Shown here in pieces: positions 1 through 11,089 of a DNA stretch of 64,000 nt. Numbering within the stretch: position 1 is the stretch's first letter; each line of letters starts with the position of its first letter. Both the position numbers and the translations under genes were made by a program. Source of the stretch: Chondrilla cf. caribensis (taxonomy: Eukaryota > Porifera > Demospongiae > Chondrillida > Chondrillidae). Location of the stretch: positions 3,337,133-3,401,132 of the forward strand of contig OZ026549.1 in NCBI GenBank assembly GCA_964020155.1, given 5' to 3'. The notes below the pieces were generated by a model. The model did no database searches. It was not told where the DNA came from and worked only from the letters and a program-made list of their open reading frames with translations.

Positions 1-2885
1 GTTTCTGCTGCTACTACAACCTACACTAGCACTGCTGACTACACCTGTGACACTGGATATAATCTAGTTGGAGTGAATCAGAGAAATTGTACTGCAGCTG
101 GAACATGGACTGATGGAGAACCAACGTGTCAAAGTGAGGAATATTTTCATTATCTTGCAATCAGAAACCAGCCATTTGTATATTTTAAATACGTAGTATA
201 AAGTACAAAATTTTCTTTACACCTATATCTGTGGTACTTAATTTCGAAGTTGTAGAGAGTCACTTGGAGCTTTGCTTTGATTCCATTACTTACTAATGGT
301 TATCCCATATGATCAATAACTACATTTTCACGGTTATCCCCTAAATTAACAATTTTCATGCAAGTGTTCTACACAGTCACACACACAAACACACACACAC
401 ACATATTTGCATTATATATAATCATCACTGGTCTTTATAAGCCAAAATGGCCCTTAGACCTCAGAATTTTTTCCAATTAATGGTGAATTATCAAATGATA
501 AATTGTAAATATAAATCAATAGCGACTAAACAGGAGGTGACAACAATGCAGATCTAAGTTTCATAGCATTATATGTACTTTGCTGAACACCAAATCAAGT
601 TTTCATTGGTGGAAGTTAATATGTAAATATATTTATCTGTTGATGATAGGTACTTAAAACAGGGATTGGTTGCATTAGCTGTAACAAGCATATTGTGCCT
701 CAAGTGCGAAAATCTTGGGCATGTAATTAAAAAGTCAGGCTCATCCTCGACATCTTTAAGATTGCATAGTGTACAAAGTCTCTCTTGGGGGGAGTTGGGG
801 GGTGAGTGTGGCGACTGCTTTCAATTAGGAGAGAGTGTGGTTACTTATTCTCCATCTAGTCATTGCTTGCCTGAGCATAGAATTCTTGATAACAGTTAGA
901 TATTTTTCCGTGTTGTGGAGGGGTTGCTTTAGCAGTCGATAGTATCTAAGTTTATTTCCACCCTTACCAGAGATACCTTGTGGATTATTTAAGTGGTAAT
1001 TAAAATTCTGTAGATGTTGTTCTTGTGATCGTTCCTTTATCTGGTTAATGGTTGGTTGGCTCAATGTAATGTTGAATCCTAGTGTTTTTACGTGATTTGA
1101 TAAGAAGTAATACCATGAATGTAAATCTTCATGTGCGAGCTTCGTGGATAGGCTCAAAGATCAGTAAGTAAATTGGAGTTCATTAGGTGTCTTGCTCGCT
1201 CATAGTATTTTGCTACTGCTAAGTTTATTTCATAAGAAATCGGTAGTAACCCTAGTTCACTGTAAATAGTGGTAGTGCTGCTGGTTTGAGATATTTTATA
1301 GAGAATTTATAGAATTTATAGAATTTCAGACAGATTCGTTTGAGACATTTGACATCATGCAGGCCCCATATCTCTGCATTGTACAGCAAGATTGGTTTAA
1401 CAAGTGCAATTGAATAATTTCATATGAATATTAATATCGGTGATACCGAGTTTGATAATATTCTGTTGTAGGGATTGTAGGGTTTATTTTATTGGCATAG
1501 TCAGATAATTTAGTCAATGTGTAGGTATAGTTTCCTCTCCAATGTAGCCAAGTTCCTAAATATTTATAACAATCAGATTTTTCTAACTTTTCTTCATTAA
1601 TTGTCCATTCATATTTTATGTATTTTGGATTTTGTCCAAAAACAACAACTTTTGTTTATATTGATGTTCAATGAAGAAGAACGGCAAAATTTTTGCATAA
1701 GATTCAGGGATTCTTGAAGATCATGTGGGTTATCTGAGAACATTACAATGTCATCGGCAAAGAGTAGGCAGGATGTGGATTGGTTTAGTAGAGTTGTACA
1801 TTTTAGTAGTCTAGGGAGTTCATTTATATAGAGGTTTAATAGGAGGGGGCTCAAATTGCAGCCTTGTTGTAGGCCACGGGATTAGCCATTATTTGTCTGA
1901 ATTCATGATCTGGTCTTGCTGTATTTAGATTGTAGCAATTGGATAATCTGGGGATTTAAGTTTAACTTTAGCAGCCGGTCCCACAGTTTACTGATTGGAA
2001 TACTGTCAAATGCTTTCTTTAGGTCAAGAAAACAACACTAAAGTTTTTTCTTTTGAGGATATGTTTTTTGATTAGGAATTTCAGTATAAATACGGCATCG
2101 GTGGTTCTCCCCTTTCTGAATCCGAATTGTTCGGTACAAATAATTGAGTTATCTTCTGCCCACGACAATATGCGCATGACAAGGATGGATGAGAATAGTT
2201 TGCTGACACAGCTTATCAATGATATGCCACAATAGTTATTTGGTCTGTTTTTGTCACCTGACTTATTTATTGGTTTTATAATTGATTCAGACCATTTCTC
2301 TGGATATGCTGCACACTGCAGTATTCTGTTAAATAAGTGCATGAGGTAATGGATCCAATTACCAGGGAGAGCTTTTAGTACCTTGTTAGTTATCCCATCA
2401 GGACCAGGGGCTTTTCCAACCTTAAGCTTTTTAATGGCCTCCTTAATTTCAAGTATGGTAATATATATCTGGGCATGCTTGGGATTCTGAGGAGCTTACT
2501 GATTGCGCATTTTGGTGGGTGTTAGGTGGAGAGGGCTCCTCTGGGATACTAGCTACCTGACTTTTGTACAGGCTACTAAGGTATGCTTCCCTTTCATTAT
2601 ATATAATTGTCTTGTACAGTTGTTGGCTACAATAAACTACAATTCAACTTCCATAACAATAATCAATCTATTGAATAATATTATTATTATACTCATGTAC
2701 AGTTTTGGACTGTGATGTGCTTGACACCATTGAGAATGGCTACATTGAATACTCGGATGGAACAGTGTACCAATCAGTGGCTACCTACAACTGTCACATT
2801 GGACATAACCTGACTATGTCTGGAGATGAAATGAAGACTTGTGGAAGTGATGGAATGTGGAACGGAACTGCACCAACTTGTAACA
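1..2885 (+). CDS. Gene A CCP exons alpha (partial) and beta
   Basis: Exon 1-133 is the end of an alpha-type CCP (YTCDTGYNLVGVNQR, then GTWTDGEPTCQ) with donor GTGAGG. Exon 2703-2885 is a beta-type CCP (LDCDVLDTIENGYIEYSD start, APTCN end) with acceptor ACAG and donor GTGAGT. The ~2.57 kb intron between them holds a short AC-rich tract near 370-402 and a minus-strand LINE fragment. The corresponding introns in B (36340-36775) and C (58522-59103) lack the LINE. Confidence 0.85.
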
Positions 2886-5499
2886 GTGAGTTTTGCTTGC
2901 TATATTTACTATTTTCAAAACAATTATAAAAATATCAAATATCATCATCACTGCAGTTGTCAACTGTGGCAGTCCACCTGACGTAATCAATGGAACTGTT
3001 GATGTCAATCGAGGGACAACTTTCAACTCTGTAGCTGTCTACTCATGTGATGTGGGATTTAATCTCAATGGAGGGGCTATTATCTCATGTCAAGCAAATG
3101 AAACTTGGAGTGGACCTATTCCAACTTGTAACAGTGAGAAACACATGATCATTATCATTTTACAATATTATTGTCAGTGTTTATATTATTTTGTTCTTGA
3201 TTATTATTTCTCTCGCATTTTGTTGTTAGTTATTGATTGTGGTCCACTTATGGATCCCCTCAATGGTCGTGTGGACACACTGGGCTCCACTCAGTACTTG
3301 GAGATAGCAAACTATTCCTGTAATGTGGGGTATGAACTGATTGGAGATGTACTTCGCCAATGTCAAGGGGATGGAGAGTGGAGTGGAGAAGAACCAACGT
3401 GTCAAAGTAAGGAAGATGACACAGACACAGTAAGCATAATAGCAAAGAATTCATTATTTTCCACTCTATACCTATACAGTTGTGGACTGTAGAGGACTAC
3501 TTGCTGTTGAAAGTGGGGATGTGGTATACAGTACAGGAACCACATACCTGTCTGTTGCTGAGGTTATCTGCCACACTGGCTATGAGCTACAAGGATCCCC
3601 ATTCAGAGTATGCAAAGAAGACACCAATTGGGCAGGAAATACACCAGTTTGTCAGAGTAGGTTTAGTACTTTGGTATATTTCTTCTAAATTTAAAATGCA
3701 TATGCTGGCTAATATACTTGTAATATATAGTCTAACTTACGTCTCAGTACATCAATTATTGAAGTCATCAAGTAAAAATCCTCAGTCAATCACGGATATA
3801 TATATATATATATGGACCAAAACAGTTGTAGATATTGTATTCACGAACTAGTCGGATGTAGCCAAACCTATCTCCGTGCCATTATTGTTGGAAGACGTTC
3901 CCATCGAAAAGCAGATGGGTCAGCTAAACTTACAACCAATCTCCAGTGCAAATATTGCATTGTGCCATTGTAAGTACCTTTGAATATAATATACCTGCGT
4001 ACATCACCTTTATACATTATAGTTGTGGATTGTGAGCAGCCCCCTACATTAGAGAATGGAACAATCACCATCAGCACCGACACTGCATACAAAGCCATTG
4101 CACTATATGAATGCCACAAAGGATTCCGTTTAGAAGGACCTGAACTGAGATCATGTCTAGCTAATGGTTCTTGGAGTGATGTGGACCCATTTTGTAGAAG
4201 TTAGTAATATTCATAGTAAACATGACATATCTTAATGGTGTGCATGTGCCATATTCACACAGTTGTCGAATGTGGTCCTCCTCCAAACATCACCAATGGA
4301 CAAGTGGACTACGCTGGGATCACATACTGGTCAACAGCCAATTACTCCTGTGATATTGGATACAGACTGGCTGGATCAGAAATAAAGATCTGTCAAGATA
4401 GCAAAATGTGGACACCAAATGACACTGCATGCAATAGTGAGATCATACACATGACAACACTAGACTACATGTAGATCTAATCATTGTAACAATTCGACTG
4501 TGTAGTTGTTGACTGTGGATTCCCACCGCCTGTTGAGAATTCCAATGTCTACTTCACCAATGGAACTGTCTACACATCAGAGGCTAACTATGTGTGTCAG
4601 AGTGGATATGAGCTCATTGGAGCTCAACAGAGAACATGTCAGCACACAGGAAATTGGAGTGAAGAACCACCGATGTGCTTACGTAAGAGAGTTGACAAAA
4701 TTTCAGTGCAATGGAAAGATTTTATACACACTACAGTCATCCTATGAAAAAACACATTATTATATTATATATTATTTGTATTTCATTTTTATCACTATTG
4801 CTACACAGAACCACTACCACCAGTAAATTTGACAGTTGAACAGGTCAACAATACTCATGTTTACGTGACTTGGGAGTACTCAATGGGAATAGTCAGACCT
4901 TGTGAGGTACTCATCACTCCACTACTGACTGGATTGGAGTCAGGGGTGAGTTTGTCATTTTAATAAATCTATACTACACTCCAACATACATTCACATAAA
5001 CAGATCATTGGAACAGTACCAACAGATACAGAACCAACACCTGATACATCACAGATCAGGGTGAGGAAAGGTGGTGTTAATCAAATGAGTACTTTCTATA
5101 GACAATGTGTATTCTTTCCGCTTTGTTAGATCGAAGAGTTACCTATAAACCAATCATCAGAATTATTGGAAATTGAAAATCTTGGAATATATGAATTTAC
5201 AGTACGTACATGCTCCTGATAAATACAACCAACATTAGCTTGTTACTTAAATCATGCTAAGTTTAATGTATGGCTTCTCTGTATCCCACCAGATTCGCTG
5301 CAACTCTTCAGTTGGAATGACAGGCCTCTCAGATGCAGTGTCAGCCAATGTTGGAGACACTGAGACATGCACTGGATCTGCACTGGAGTGCAATCCAAAT
5401 GTCATATATGCCATAATAGCACCTTTGGCTGCAGTCACTACTTTGGCTATTGTTGGAGCTCTCATCTTTGTACTGGTGAAGGCTACAGCTAAGCCATAA
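1..5499 (+). CDS. Gene A (3' part): CCP/sushi-FN3-transmembrane receptor-like protein
   Basis: This is the 3' end of a multi-exon cell-surface protein gene; the 5' end lies before the window. Inferred exons are 1-133, 2703-2885, 2957-3133, 3230-3406, 3480-3656, 4023-4199, 4263-4436, 4506-4682 (eight CCP exons), 4809-4945, 5004-5060, 5130-5201 and 5293-5499. The CCP exons start after AG with two leftover bases and end with one base before GT (phase 1-1), so all are multiples of three. Each CCP has four Cys and the Trp between Cys 3 and 4. The last four exons form an FN3-like domain and a transmembrane helix. Compared with B and C, the gene stops early: TAA at 5497-5499 follows ATAKP, where B and C read on into another exon. 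Exon order matches the 3' ends of B and C exactly. The ligand is unknown; an adhesion or recognition role is inferred from the domains. Confidence 0.85.
360..405. repeat. AC-rich dinucleotide tract
   Basis: A short, imperfect CA repeat in the alpha-beta intron of gene A. Longer CA tracts sit at the equivalent intron position in B (36623-36666) and C (58871-58991), so the tract predates the duplication and has expanded differently in each copy. Confidence 0.7.
600..2600 (-). mobile_element. Decayed non-LTR (LINE) reverse transcriptase fragment
   Basis: Minus-strand translation shows reverse-transcriptase landmarks in the right order across several frames. From about 2430 comes GKAPGPDGITNKVLK; at 2342-2019 PEKWSESIIKPINKSGD, a broken YRGISL-like block and EQFGFRKGRTT; at 1854-1609 SPLLLNLYINELP and the catalytic block LLFADDIVMFSD. 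At 1157-825 is the C-terminal tail ending RQAMTRWRISNHTLS, continued out of frame by a Cys-containing segment (CPRFSHLRHNML near 715-680). Stops and frameshifts separate the blocks, so it is not functional. It is inserted in the alpha-beta intron of gene A, antisense to the gene. The clade (Jockey/CR1/RTE-like) is not resolved. Confidence 0.85.
2957..4682 (+). CDS. Gene A CCP exons delta, epsilon, zeta, eta, theta, iota
   Basis: Six single-copy CCP modules, one per exon. They are delta 2957-3133 (VVNCGSPPDVINGTVD), epsilon 3230-3406 (IDCGPLMDPLNGRVD), zeta 3480-3656 (VDCRGLLAVESGDVV), eta 4023-4199 (VDCEQPPTLENGTIT), theta 4263-4436 (VVECGPPPNITNGQVD) and iota 4506-4682 (VVDCGFPPPVENSNVY). 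Four Cys and a Trp are present in each, and there are many N-x-S/T sites. These modules are not amplified in any gene copy, unlike the alpha-beta-gamma cassette upstream. The intron between zeta and eta is the longest of the block, about 366 bp. Confidence 0.88.
4809..5499 (+). CDS. Gene A FN3-like domain and transmembrane exons, early stop
   Basis: Exons 4809-4945, 5004-5060, 5130-5201 and 5293-5499. The first begins PLPPVNLTVEQVNNTHV and has the conserved Trp (TWEYS), as in FN3 strands A-C. The next two are very short (19 and 24 codons); the last starts IRCNSSVGMTGLSDAVSANV, the FN3 G-strand region. The helix after NPNVIYA (IIAPLAAVTTLAIVGALIFV) is a single membrane span. In B and C the exon ends AKPKA plus a split codon and splices to a tail exon. 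Here AAGCCATAA gives a stop instead, although a tail-like sequence survives at 5610-5665. Confidence 0.82.
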
Positions 5500-6489
5500 G
5501 CACTGTGAGCTACTTGTGGTTACCTGTAATTGATCAACTTTAATGTTAACTAACAATACTGTGTACCAATGTAAAATACTCTAATCTTATACATTTCATT
5601 TATGTACAGGGTCAATTCCGGTATGGATGCATCCACAGGTGAGGACCCCAAGCTTGTATATTATAGCACTTTTACTGACATTTACGTGTGAGCACAGTGT
5701 ATTGAAAATGTAGTCTTATTATTACTCCAGTGATTACTAACTGAAAGAAACAGTTTAGATTATACTAAAACTTACATTAGAATATTGTATAATATTACAG
5801 TAGTAATATACTAACTGTAGATTTCGTCGTTCTGAAGCAGTACATCATTATAATTTAATATTGGATGTTTGATAGAATACTATCGCATGATGATGTCATA
5901 TATACATTGATTGATTTCAAAGACCAGAGAAAACTGGTAGCAAAGACTTAGATCAACTATTCTTAATGATTAATTCACAGACTATCAGTTTCTTCAATTA
6001 TTGTGAATAGGAGTTGATGTAAGCACACTCTGACTAGTAACACCTATAAGATAAGTCATTTTGTGCTTAGGACCGGAGTCAATCTAAGAACTACGATTAT
6101 GGTAACAGCTAATATGATCCTGGATATTATGTTCACTTGTCAGATGTTTGTATAAAGAATGTGTATTAAGCTAAGCTGGAATGTGTTAGTGGAAGAATGG
6201 CCTGAAACCTGAAACTATATGAATATTATGGAGTCACTAGCAGCACATAATCCTGTACATGCATGTGGGTGGTGGTGAGATGGTGTGATCGTAATCAATG
6301 TGAGTTGACGAATATGCATATATACACACGCACAAAATCCAAGGTCACACAAGAACATTGAAGTATACAATGATCATTAAGTATACAGTATAAAATAGTA
6401 TAGTCGGTATAGAGGCACGAAAATCAAAGTGCGTGTTATGTGAGGCCATAGTAAATGTGAATGCTAATTATTTATGGTATTGTACGATT
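5500..6489. other. 3' flank of gene A, no gene seen
   Basis: AT-rich sequence. At 5610-5665 lies a relic of the B/C cytoplasmic-tail exon, unused because of the upstream stop. Stretches near 5780-5900 resemble the 3' flanks of B (40150-40310) and C (62400-62550). No ORF or clear repeat boundary is supported between 5900 and 6480. Confidence 0.6.
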
Positions 6490-7290
6490 AGTCCAAGAAT
6501 CTGCCTTCAGTGACAGCCAGCTCGATGTTGCTGGATCTGCAAGCATGTCAGGAGTTTGATTGAGCTCCTCGGATGCAGATAATCACCCATCTTAGCAAGG
6601 AGAAGCTGATTTGACATCTCAACCATCCGAGTGTGACAGAGTAGTTGGTGTTACGCTTCTCAGACAACATTGAGGCTAATCTTCTGTAGAATGTCTGTGC
6701 CAGCTTCCCCATGCCACCAGTAGTACTGAACACGAGGGGTGTAAATGAGCCGTGTTCAATTTCAAGAATGCGTTGCTCATACATGCGCTTCTTAGTCCTC
6801 TCTTCCTTCTTGTAGCAGACTTCAAGGGATTGTCGTCAGTTGGACCGTGCGTTAGGGTTGAAAACCTTAATATCAAAAAATGCACATTGACAACTGCTTC
6901 CCCAGAATCTTCTTGCTCGGATATCAGACCTGGCTTTGTCCTCGCAGTTGGCTGTTGCATGATCTAGCCTCTCTCCTTGTAGGGGCTGCAGGATGGGTTC
7001 CACACAAACATTGTGACAGATTTCTGCAAGGAGGTCCCCTGTAAAATCCCTCAGCTCATTATCTCTCAAGATTGGGAAGGCTCCTTTAGGATAATTCAAA
7101 GCATGGTCAATTGTAAAATTGGCACCACATTCACATTTGCTTCTTTTTGTAATACAAAACCATGGGAATCGATAGGTAAAGCTGTGAGCCAGTTTGATGC
7201 ACCCTTCTTGCTTGTGAGCTCCACTGATCTTCTTAGTGTCTCTGATAGTTTCATCTTCTGCATCTCCTAATCTAAATGTTCGCATCTATC
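6490..7290 (-). pseudogene. Retroelement C-terminal fragment with nuclease-like (PD-(D/E)XK-type) signature
   Basis: Two overlapping minus-strand frames join into one decayed domain. 7285-6836 gives a Cys/His cluster ([14 protein letters not shown]), then RDNELRDFTGDLLAEICHNV, EPILQPLQGERL, EDKARSDIRA and CAFFDIKVFNPNARSN. After a frameshift, 6784-6548 gives EIEHGSFTPLVFSTTGGMG, RLASMLSEKRNTNYSVT and FSLLRWVIICIRGAQ. From memory this block is common near the 3' end of RT-bearing elements in cnidarian and sponge genomes. The ARxDI...FFDIKV pair resembles the D...DxK/DxV core of restriction-like endonucleases, which is inference. A second piece of the same family lies at 16690-17110 on the other strand. 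Confidence 0.65.
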
Positions 7291-7590
7291 CTCCTTTATT
7301 CTTGACTCCAACCTTCTCTGTTCGGATTCAACTTCAGTACAGCACTCCAACTTCTGCTTGACCATTAACTCTACGAGTGGTTTAGTAACGTCTAATGAGG
7401 TCTCATATTGGTGGCATGATATACAGGTTGGGTTAATGATCCCTAGCTAGACCACCATCGCGGCAGGGTATGGGGTAGTTCACTTCAATCTATTACATAA
7501 TCATCTCACATTTAGGCATGTTCACATGAAATTCACATATTATGCATGGAGTAAGTACACGTATGTAAACTATCTCATCTACCATAAACA
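7290..7590. other. Non-coding stretch between retroelement fragment and microsatellite
   Basis: Minus-strand translation of about 7290-7400 gives a charged stretch (ESEQRRLESRIKED) that may be the upstream part of the 6490-7290 retroelement relic. Nothing else is recognisable. Confidence 0.4.
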
Positions 7591-7683
7591 TACATACAAG
7601 CACACATACACACTGCAGACACACAGGCAAAGGCACAGACATTTACACATGCACACACACGCACACAAACACACACACACACA

Positions 7684-7725
<42 letters not shown>
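7590..7725. repeat. (CA)n microsatellite
   Basis: An imperfect then nearly pure CA repeat, longest between about 7670 and 7724. The apparent ORF across it is low-complexity and not a gene. Confidence 0.95.
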
Positions 7726-7726
<1 letters not shown>

Positions 7727-7934
7727 GGGTACTTCGTGACAATCAATACATACTCAGGTTTTACAGATAAGCATGCTGGAGCAGTGAAGGTCTAAGGATA
7801 TGACTGTCTGACAGAAGTGTTTCCATTTTCATTTCCCTATACTGGTAATATTTTATTATGTGAAAATGGTTGAACGGCTAGGTGTCGTCATATATCAAGA
7901 ATTGAATTGCTAATTCTTCATACCATTCATCATC

Positions 7935-8170
7935 TCTCCTCACCAACAGCAAACAACCTGTACTTGCTGGTGGATTCAGAGGAGATAAGGCTACTAAAGA
8001 CATCTATCGATATACATCTGACAATTGGGAGCTTGTCGGTCAACTATCGGAACCTCGTGTCAGATCATCCCTCATTACCATCAGCAGCAACTCATTTCTG
8101 GTGGTAGGTGGACACTCTGGTCCAAATGATCATTTGTCATCCATGTTGTGCGGTATAGAACTGATCATGT
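7935..8170 (+). pseudogene. Kelch-repeat gene fragment
   Basis: In the frame reading VLAGGFRGDKATKDIYR from about 7957, two kelch-type blades are visible. One has GG...Y...W (LAGGFRGDK, DIYRYTSDNWELVGQL), then EPRVRSSLITI and a second glycine pair (SFLVVGGHSGPND). An AG (CAACAG) lies just upstream and could be a splice acceptor. No BTB or BACK partner and no further blades are found nearby, so this is a truncated copy or an isolated exon. It lies in the A-B spacer and is unrelated to the CCP genes. Confidence 0.5.
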
Positions 8171-8429
8171 ATACTCATAACAGAGTTTATTGTATTGCGT
8201 GGGCGTTCTTCAGAGACGCCACCAGTGCAATATATTTGATATTGCATTGTTTACAATGCAATGTCAAATAAGCGCCTATGCATTAACATGTTTTTTCAAT
8301 TATCGGATTCATAATTAACAAAATAACAGTTACCAAACAACATGTACACTCAATAACACCGTGCTGAGATTATAACTACGTACAATAGAACAATTCGTAT
8401 AATACATAAAGTATTGTAACAGTTGTACA

Positions 8430-8765
8430 TTAACAGTTAATGAAGTAGTTTACGTCGACATAGCGTAATTGTTCCTCTGGACCGGAATTGGACTTCTGCT
8501 GAAACATGTTTATAGTGCAACCTTGGGACGAACAACCTTGAAATGCTGCAGAAATCTTGCTGGTATACGGTAGATTAGCCACGAAACTGAGAGGCGAACG
8601 ATTCACACGGGATCCTTGTAGTAGTTTAGAGACGCTCAACTCCTGTTCCATCGTAGTTGTTGTAGTTGCTTCATGTTTTTTGTCGTCACTGAAGCTAGAA
8701 TCAAATCGGTTTTCACCACGAGAGCGCTTTCCTTTAGAGCGATAGAGAGTAGCTTCATTTGCCAT
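8430..8765 (-). CDS. Small hypothetical ORF, 111 residues
   Basis: An uninterrupted minus-strand ORF starting MANEATLYRSKGKRSRGEN, with a basic/Ser-rich N-terminal half, a run of Thr and a second half ending GPEEQLRYVDVNYFINC. No domain is recognised. It could be the first exon of a host gene or part of an unrecognised repeat. It lies next to a foldback sequence (8901-9040). Codon-level evidence for function is lacking. Confidence 0.3.
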   Translation of the reverse strand: MANEATLYRSKGKRSRGENRFDSSFSDDKKHEATTTTTMEQELSVSKLLQGSRVNRSPLSFVANLPYTSKISAAFQGCSSQGCTINMFQQKSNSGPEEQLRYVDVNYFINC

Positions 8766-8900
8766 TGTTCTCGAACTAGAACCGTAGATACCAGAAAACT
8801 GGTATCTAAGGTTATTTTCATCGGCGCTTTTTAGTTAAATTCGCTCTAGAGCGAAAAGAAAGTCGGTCTTTTCATAATTTCTATCGTTCAAATTTACAAT

Positions 8901-9040
8901 AAGCCAGTTATCACTCGGTTACGAGGACAATGAGTCCGATATTGTTCTCGCCCCTCGGGCGCTACACGCCTTCGTGTTTCGTACAATAGGTCGAGTATCT
9001 ATGATCGGACACATTGCCTTCGTAACCGAGTGATAACTAT
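8901..9040. repeat. Foldback (hairpin) element with GC-rich core
   Basis: Arms AGTTATCACTCGGTTACGAG (from 8907) and CTTCGTAACCGAGTGATAAC (near 9018-9037) are near-perfect inverted repeats around a GC-rich centre containing CCCCTCGGGCG. The left edge (AAGCCAGTTAT.CACT) also starts the hairpin at 32060-32165, so these are members of one family. Confidence 0.75.
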
Positions 9041-9479
9041 TACGTATTGCTGAATGCACAAGGCTTATGCATATTATTTTGTAACGAAGTGAGGCTTGAT
9101 TTACATCTGTTTAGTTATCAAACATAATAATATTGGTGTCTGTATTATTAGAATTGTTGTTGTCAGAAATTAAGCTATATAGTATCTTCATAGTACATTA
9201 TTTCAATATTAATCTTGTATTATGTTTTTGTACTGTACATGCATTTGCATACCTCTATAATATAATACAGTAATTCTTATCTATGTAATTGATTAGTATG
9301 TACGTACATATTGGTTTTAATAGTCGTGATGTGTGTGATCACCAATAACTTAATAATATTGAAAATGCCATGTGGTATGTAATATTATGCTATTCAAATG
9401 TATGAACACTCCACATCAGTCTTATACTTGCAATTGACAAAATTGGGTACCATTGTACGAACATGCATGATTATATTAC
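9041..9479. other. AT-rich spacer, no gene
   Basis: No coding signal. Parts (around 9180-9400) resemble 11800-11990 and 41090-41250, so this is a copy of the spacer unit that precedes each relic 5' end. Confidence 0.5.
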
Positions 9480-9920
9480 CGATGAGCACCGTCAGTGGAA
9501 TTCATTAACTCAATCAATTCAAATCATTCACTATGATTATGTCAAATCACATCATTAATCAACATTCCATGACAGGGTACATATAACATACACCATACCA
9601 TAGGGTAGACACATGCAGTTTGGAATTGAGTTAGATTGGTGTAGGCAAATGAAGGTGGCCCGGTGGATTTGTTGATCATTATTTTCACAGCCAACAAGAT
9701 ATTTCACGCTGGTTAGAACTATAATCCAGAGTATATTTCCTCTGGTCCACTTCTATATTCACCCCCATAGAGGAAATAGCTCCAAGTTCAACCGTTGCCA
9801 ATGGAGATACACCAGTGGACGTATTCTTTGTTTTCATGATGTACGTCATGTGATAGTTGTGCCACCTCTCATCTGAGTACAGAACAAATGGATATTGCAT
9901 GAAAAGACAGGTCAATATAT
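9480..9920 (+). pseudogene. Relic 5' end (promoter, signal-peptide exon, vWA start), copy 1
   Basis: Aligned by eye to the working start of B (17560-17880) and C (52130-52500). A promoter-proximal block (GGAATTCATTAACTCAATCA near 9500) is followed by ATGAAGGTGGCC at about 9650, then TGGATTTGTTGA, where a stop breaks the signal peptide after MKVARWIC. The motif CACAGCCAACAAGAT, the donor-like GGTTAGAACTA and then the vWA exon start (TAGCTCCAAGTTCAACCGTT, GGAGATACACCAGTGGACGT) are kept in the right order. The copy loses similarity after the TTCTTTGTTTTC region. Two further relics lie at 12050-12540 and 17220-17520. Confidence 0.75.
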
Positions 9921-9999
9921 CAATTATTTATGAAGGATTTGCTCATACAATCATCATATGTAAGTTGTATCCTGCCTATATGTGTTTGTAGCAGATAAA

Positions 10000-10733
10000 G
10001 AGCTACCAAATTACCTAAGGCTTTGCGCTCGGCAATTACTATAATATAGGCACTTAATATACCTATAGGCCTGCTTCAGCACACCTAGGAAGGATACTAT
10101 AAAGGTATAACTGATCAACTTCCAGACAATTCTATTTCTGGACGATGGTATCTTCCTGAATGCTGGAGCTACGGACTTGAAACAAGTACCATTTGTAGCT
10201 CTTTATCCTCTTTGCACTGTCCTTGATTTCGGATTCAAAGAAGTATTTCATGCTTTTGTAACACGCATTTATGTAGTGGTTCAAAATTGATCAATTCCTG
10301 AACAATTCAATCAATTCCCGCTAAAACACGGTTCAAAAAAGTTCTGAAATGTCTGAAAAACTTAGTAAGTTCATAACTACAATTACATATACATCACTAG
10401 TGCAAGTGACCTGGAAGCAACTGCACATATTATGTACCATTTTCACTGATATATATATATCACAATTTATGAGTGCAGAAAAATTGATCATGAGACGAGC
10501 ACTATAACATTAAGCATATTTTAGATTGCGAACTGTATGTACCATTTAAGTACATAATTGACCTGAATTATGTTGTGGTGTTAGTTTTAATGGAATAGAC
10601 CATACCATGTCCACCGCCTACAATAATGGGATCACCAGGGTAAACGGTTAACAAGTATGTATGGCTTTAGTATAGGCAGCTGTGAGGGAATTGCAGATTT
10701 TCACCCTCTACTACAATATTATTGTAGCCAAAC
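10000..10733. other. Spacer sequence absent from the parallel unit
   Basis: Between CCTATAGGCCTGCTTC (about 10065) and ACTTATGTGGAGTGTCC (about 10997) this copy holds ~0.9 kb that the related unit at 13580-13620 lacks. It is therefore an insertion here or a deletion there. No terminal repeats were found by eye. Confidence 0.45.
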
Positions 10734-11024
10734 CTAAAGCTTTCTTGAAGGAACACCCCTTGCCAACAACAGGAAATAAGACCCGACTAGTTCAAAGAGC
10801 AGCAAACCTCTTTGAAATTGAGGATTTAAGCACTCACAGGCCTCACCATTGATCAAGTGCCAAAGTTCTAAGATCTGCCATTGGTGGGGTAGACCAATCC
10901 ACACTATCTCAGATTCAATATCTAATAGCTGGGAGTGCACATCATTAACATAATCAGGTCCATACAATGGTACCCATTTTTCCCAATAATTATAAGACTT
11001 ATGTGGAGTGTCCACACATTTCAA
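10734..11024 (-). CDS. Unrecognised ORF inside the 10.0-11.0 kb unique segment
   Basis: A 96-residue minus-strand ORF, rich in Trp and Tyr (NYWEKWVPLYGPDYVNDV, EIVWIGLPHQWQILELW). No domain is recognised. It lies wholly inside the segment missing from the paralogous spacer, so it may be a decayed mobile-element gene. Confidence 0.25.
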   Translation of the reverse strand: MKCVDTPHKSYNYWEKWVPLYGPDYVNDVHSQLLDIESEIVWIGLPHQWQILELWHLINGEACECLNPQFQRGLLLFELVGSYFLLLARGVPSRKL

Positions 11025-11089
11025 GGCATTATTAATAAGATATTGATGATCACATAGATTATGACTATTAAATCATCATACGTACATAT

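Noticed and set aside
7526..7795. His-Thr-rich ORF
   Set aside because: It is a translation of the CA repeat with no start or splice support.
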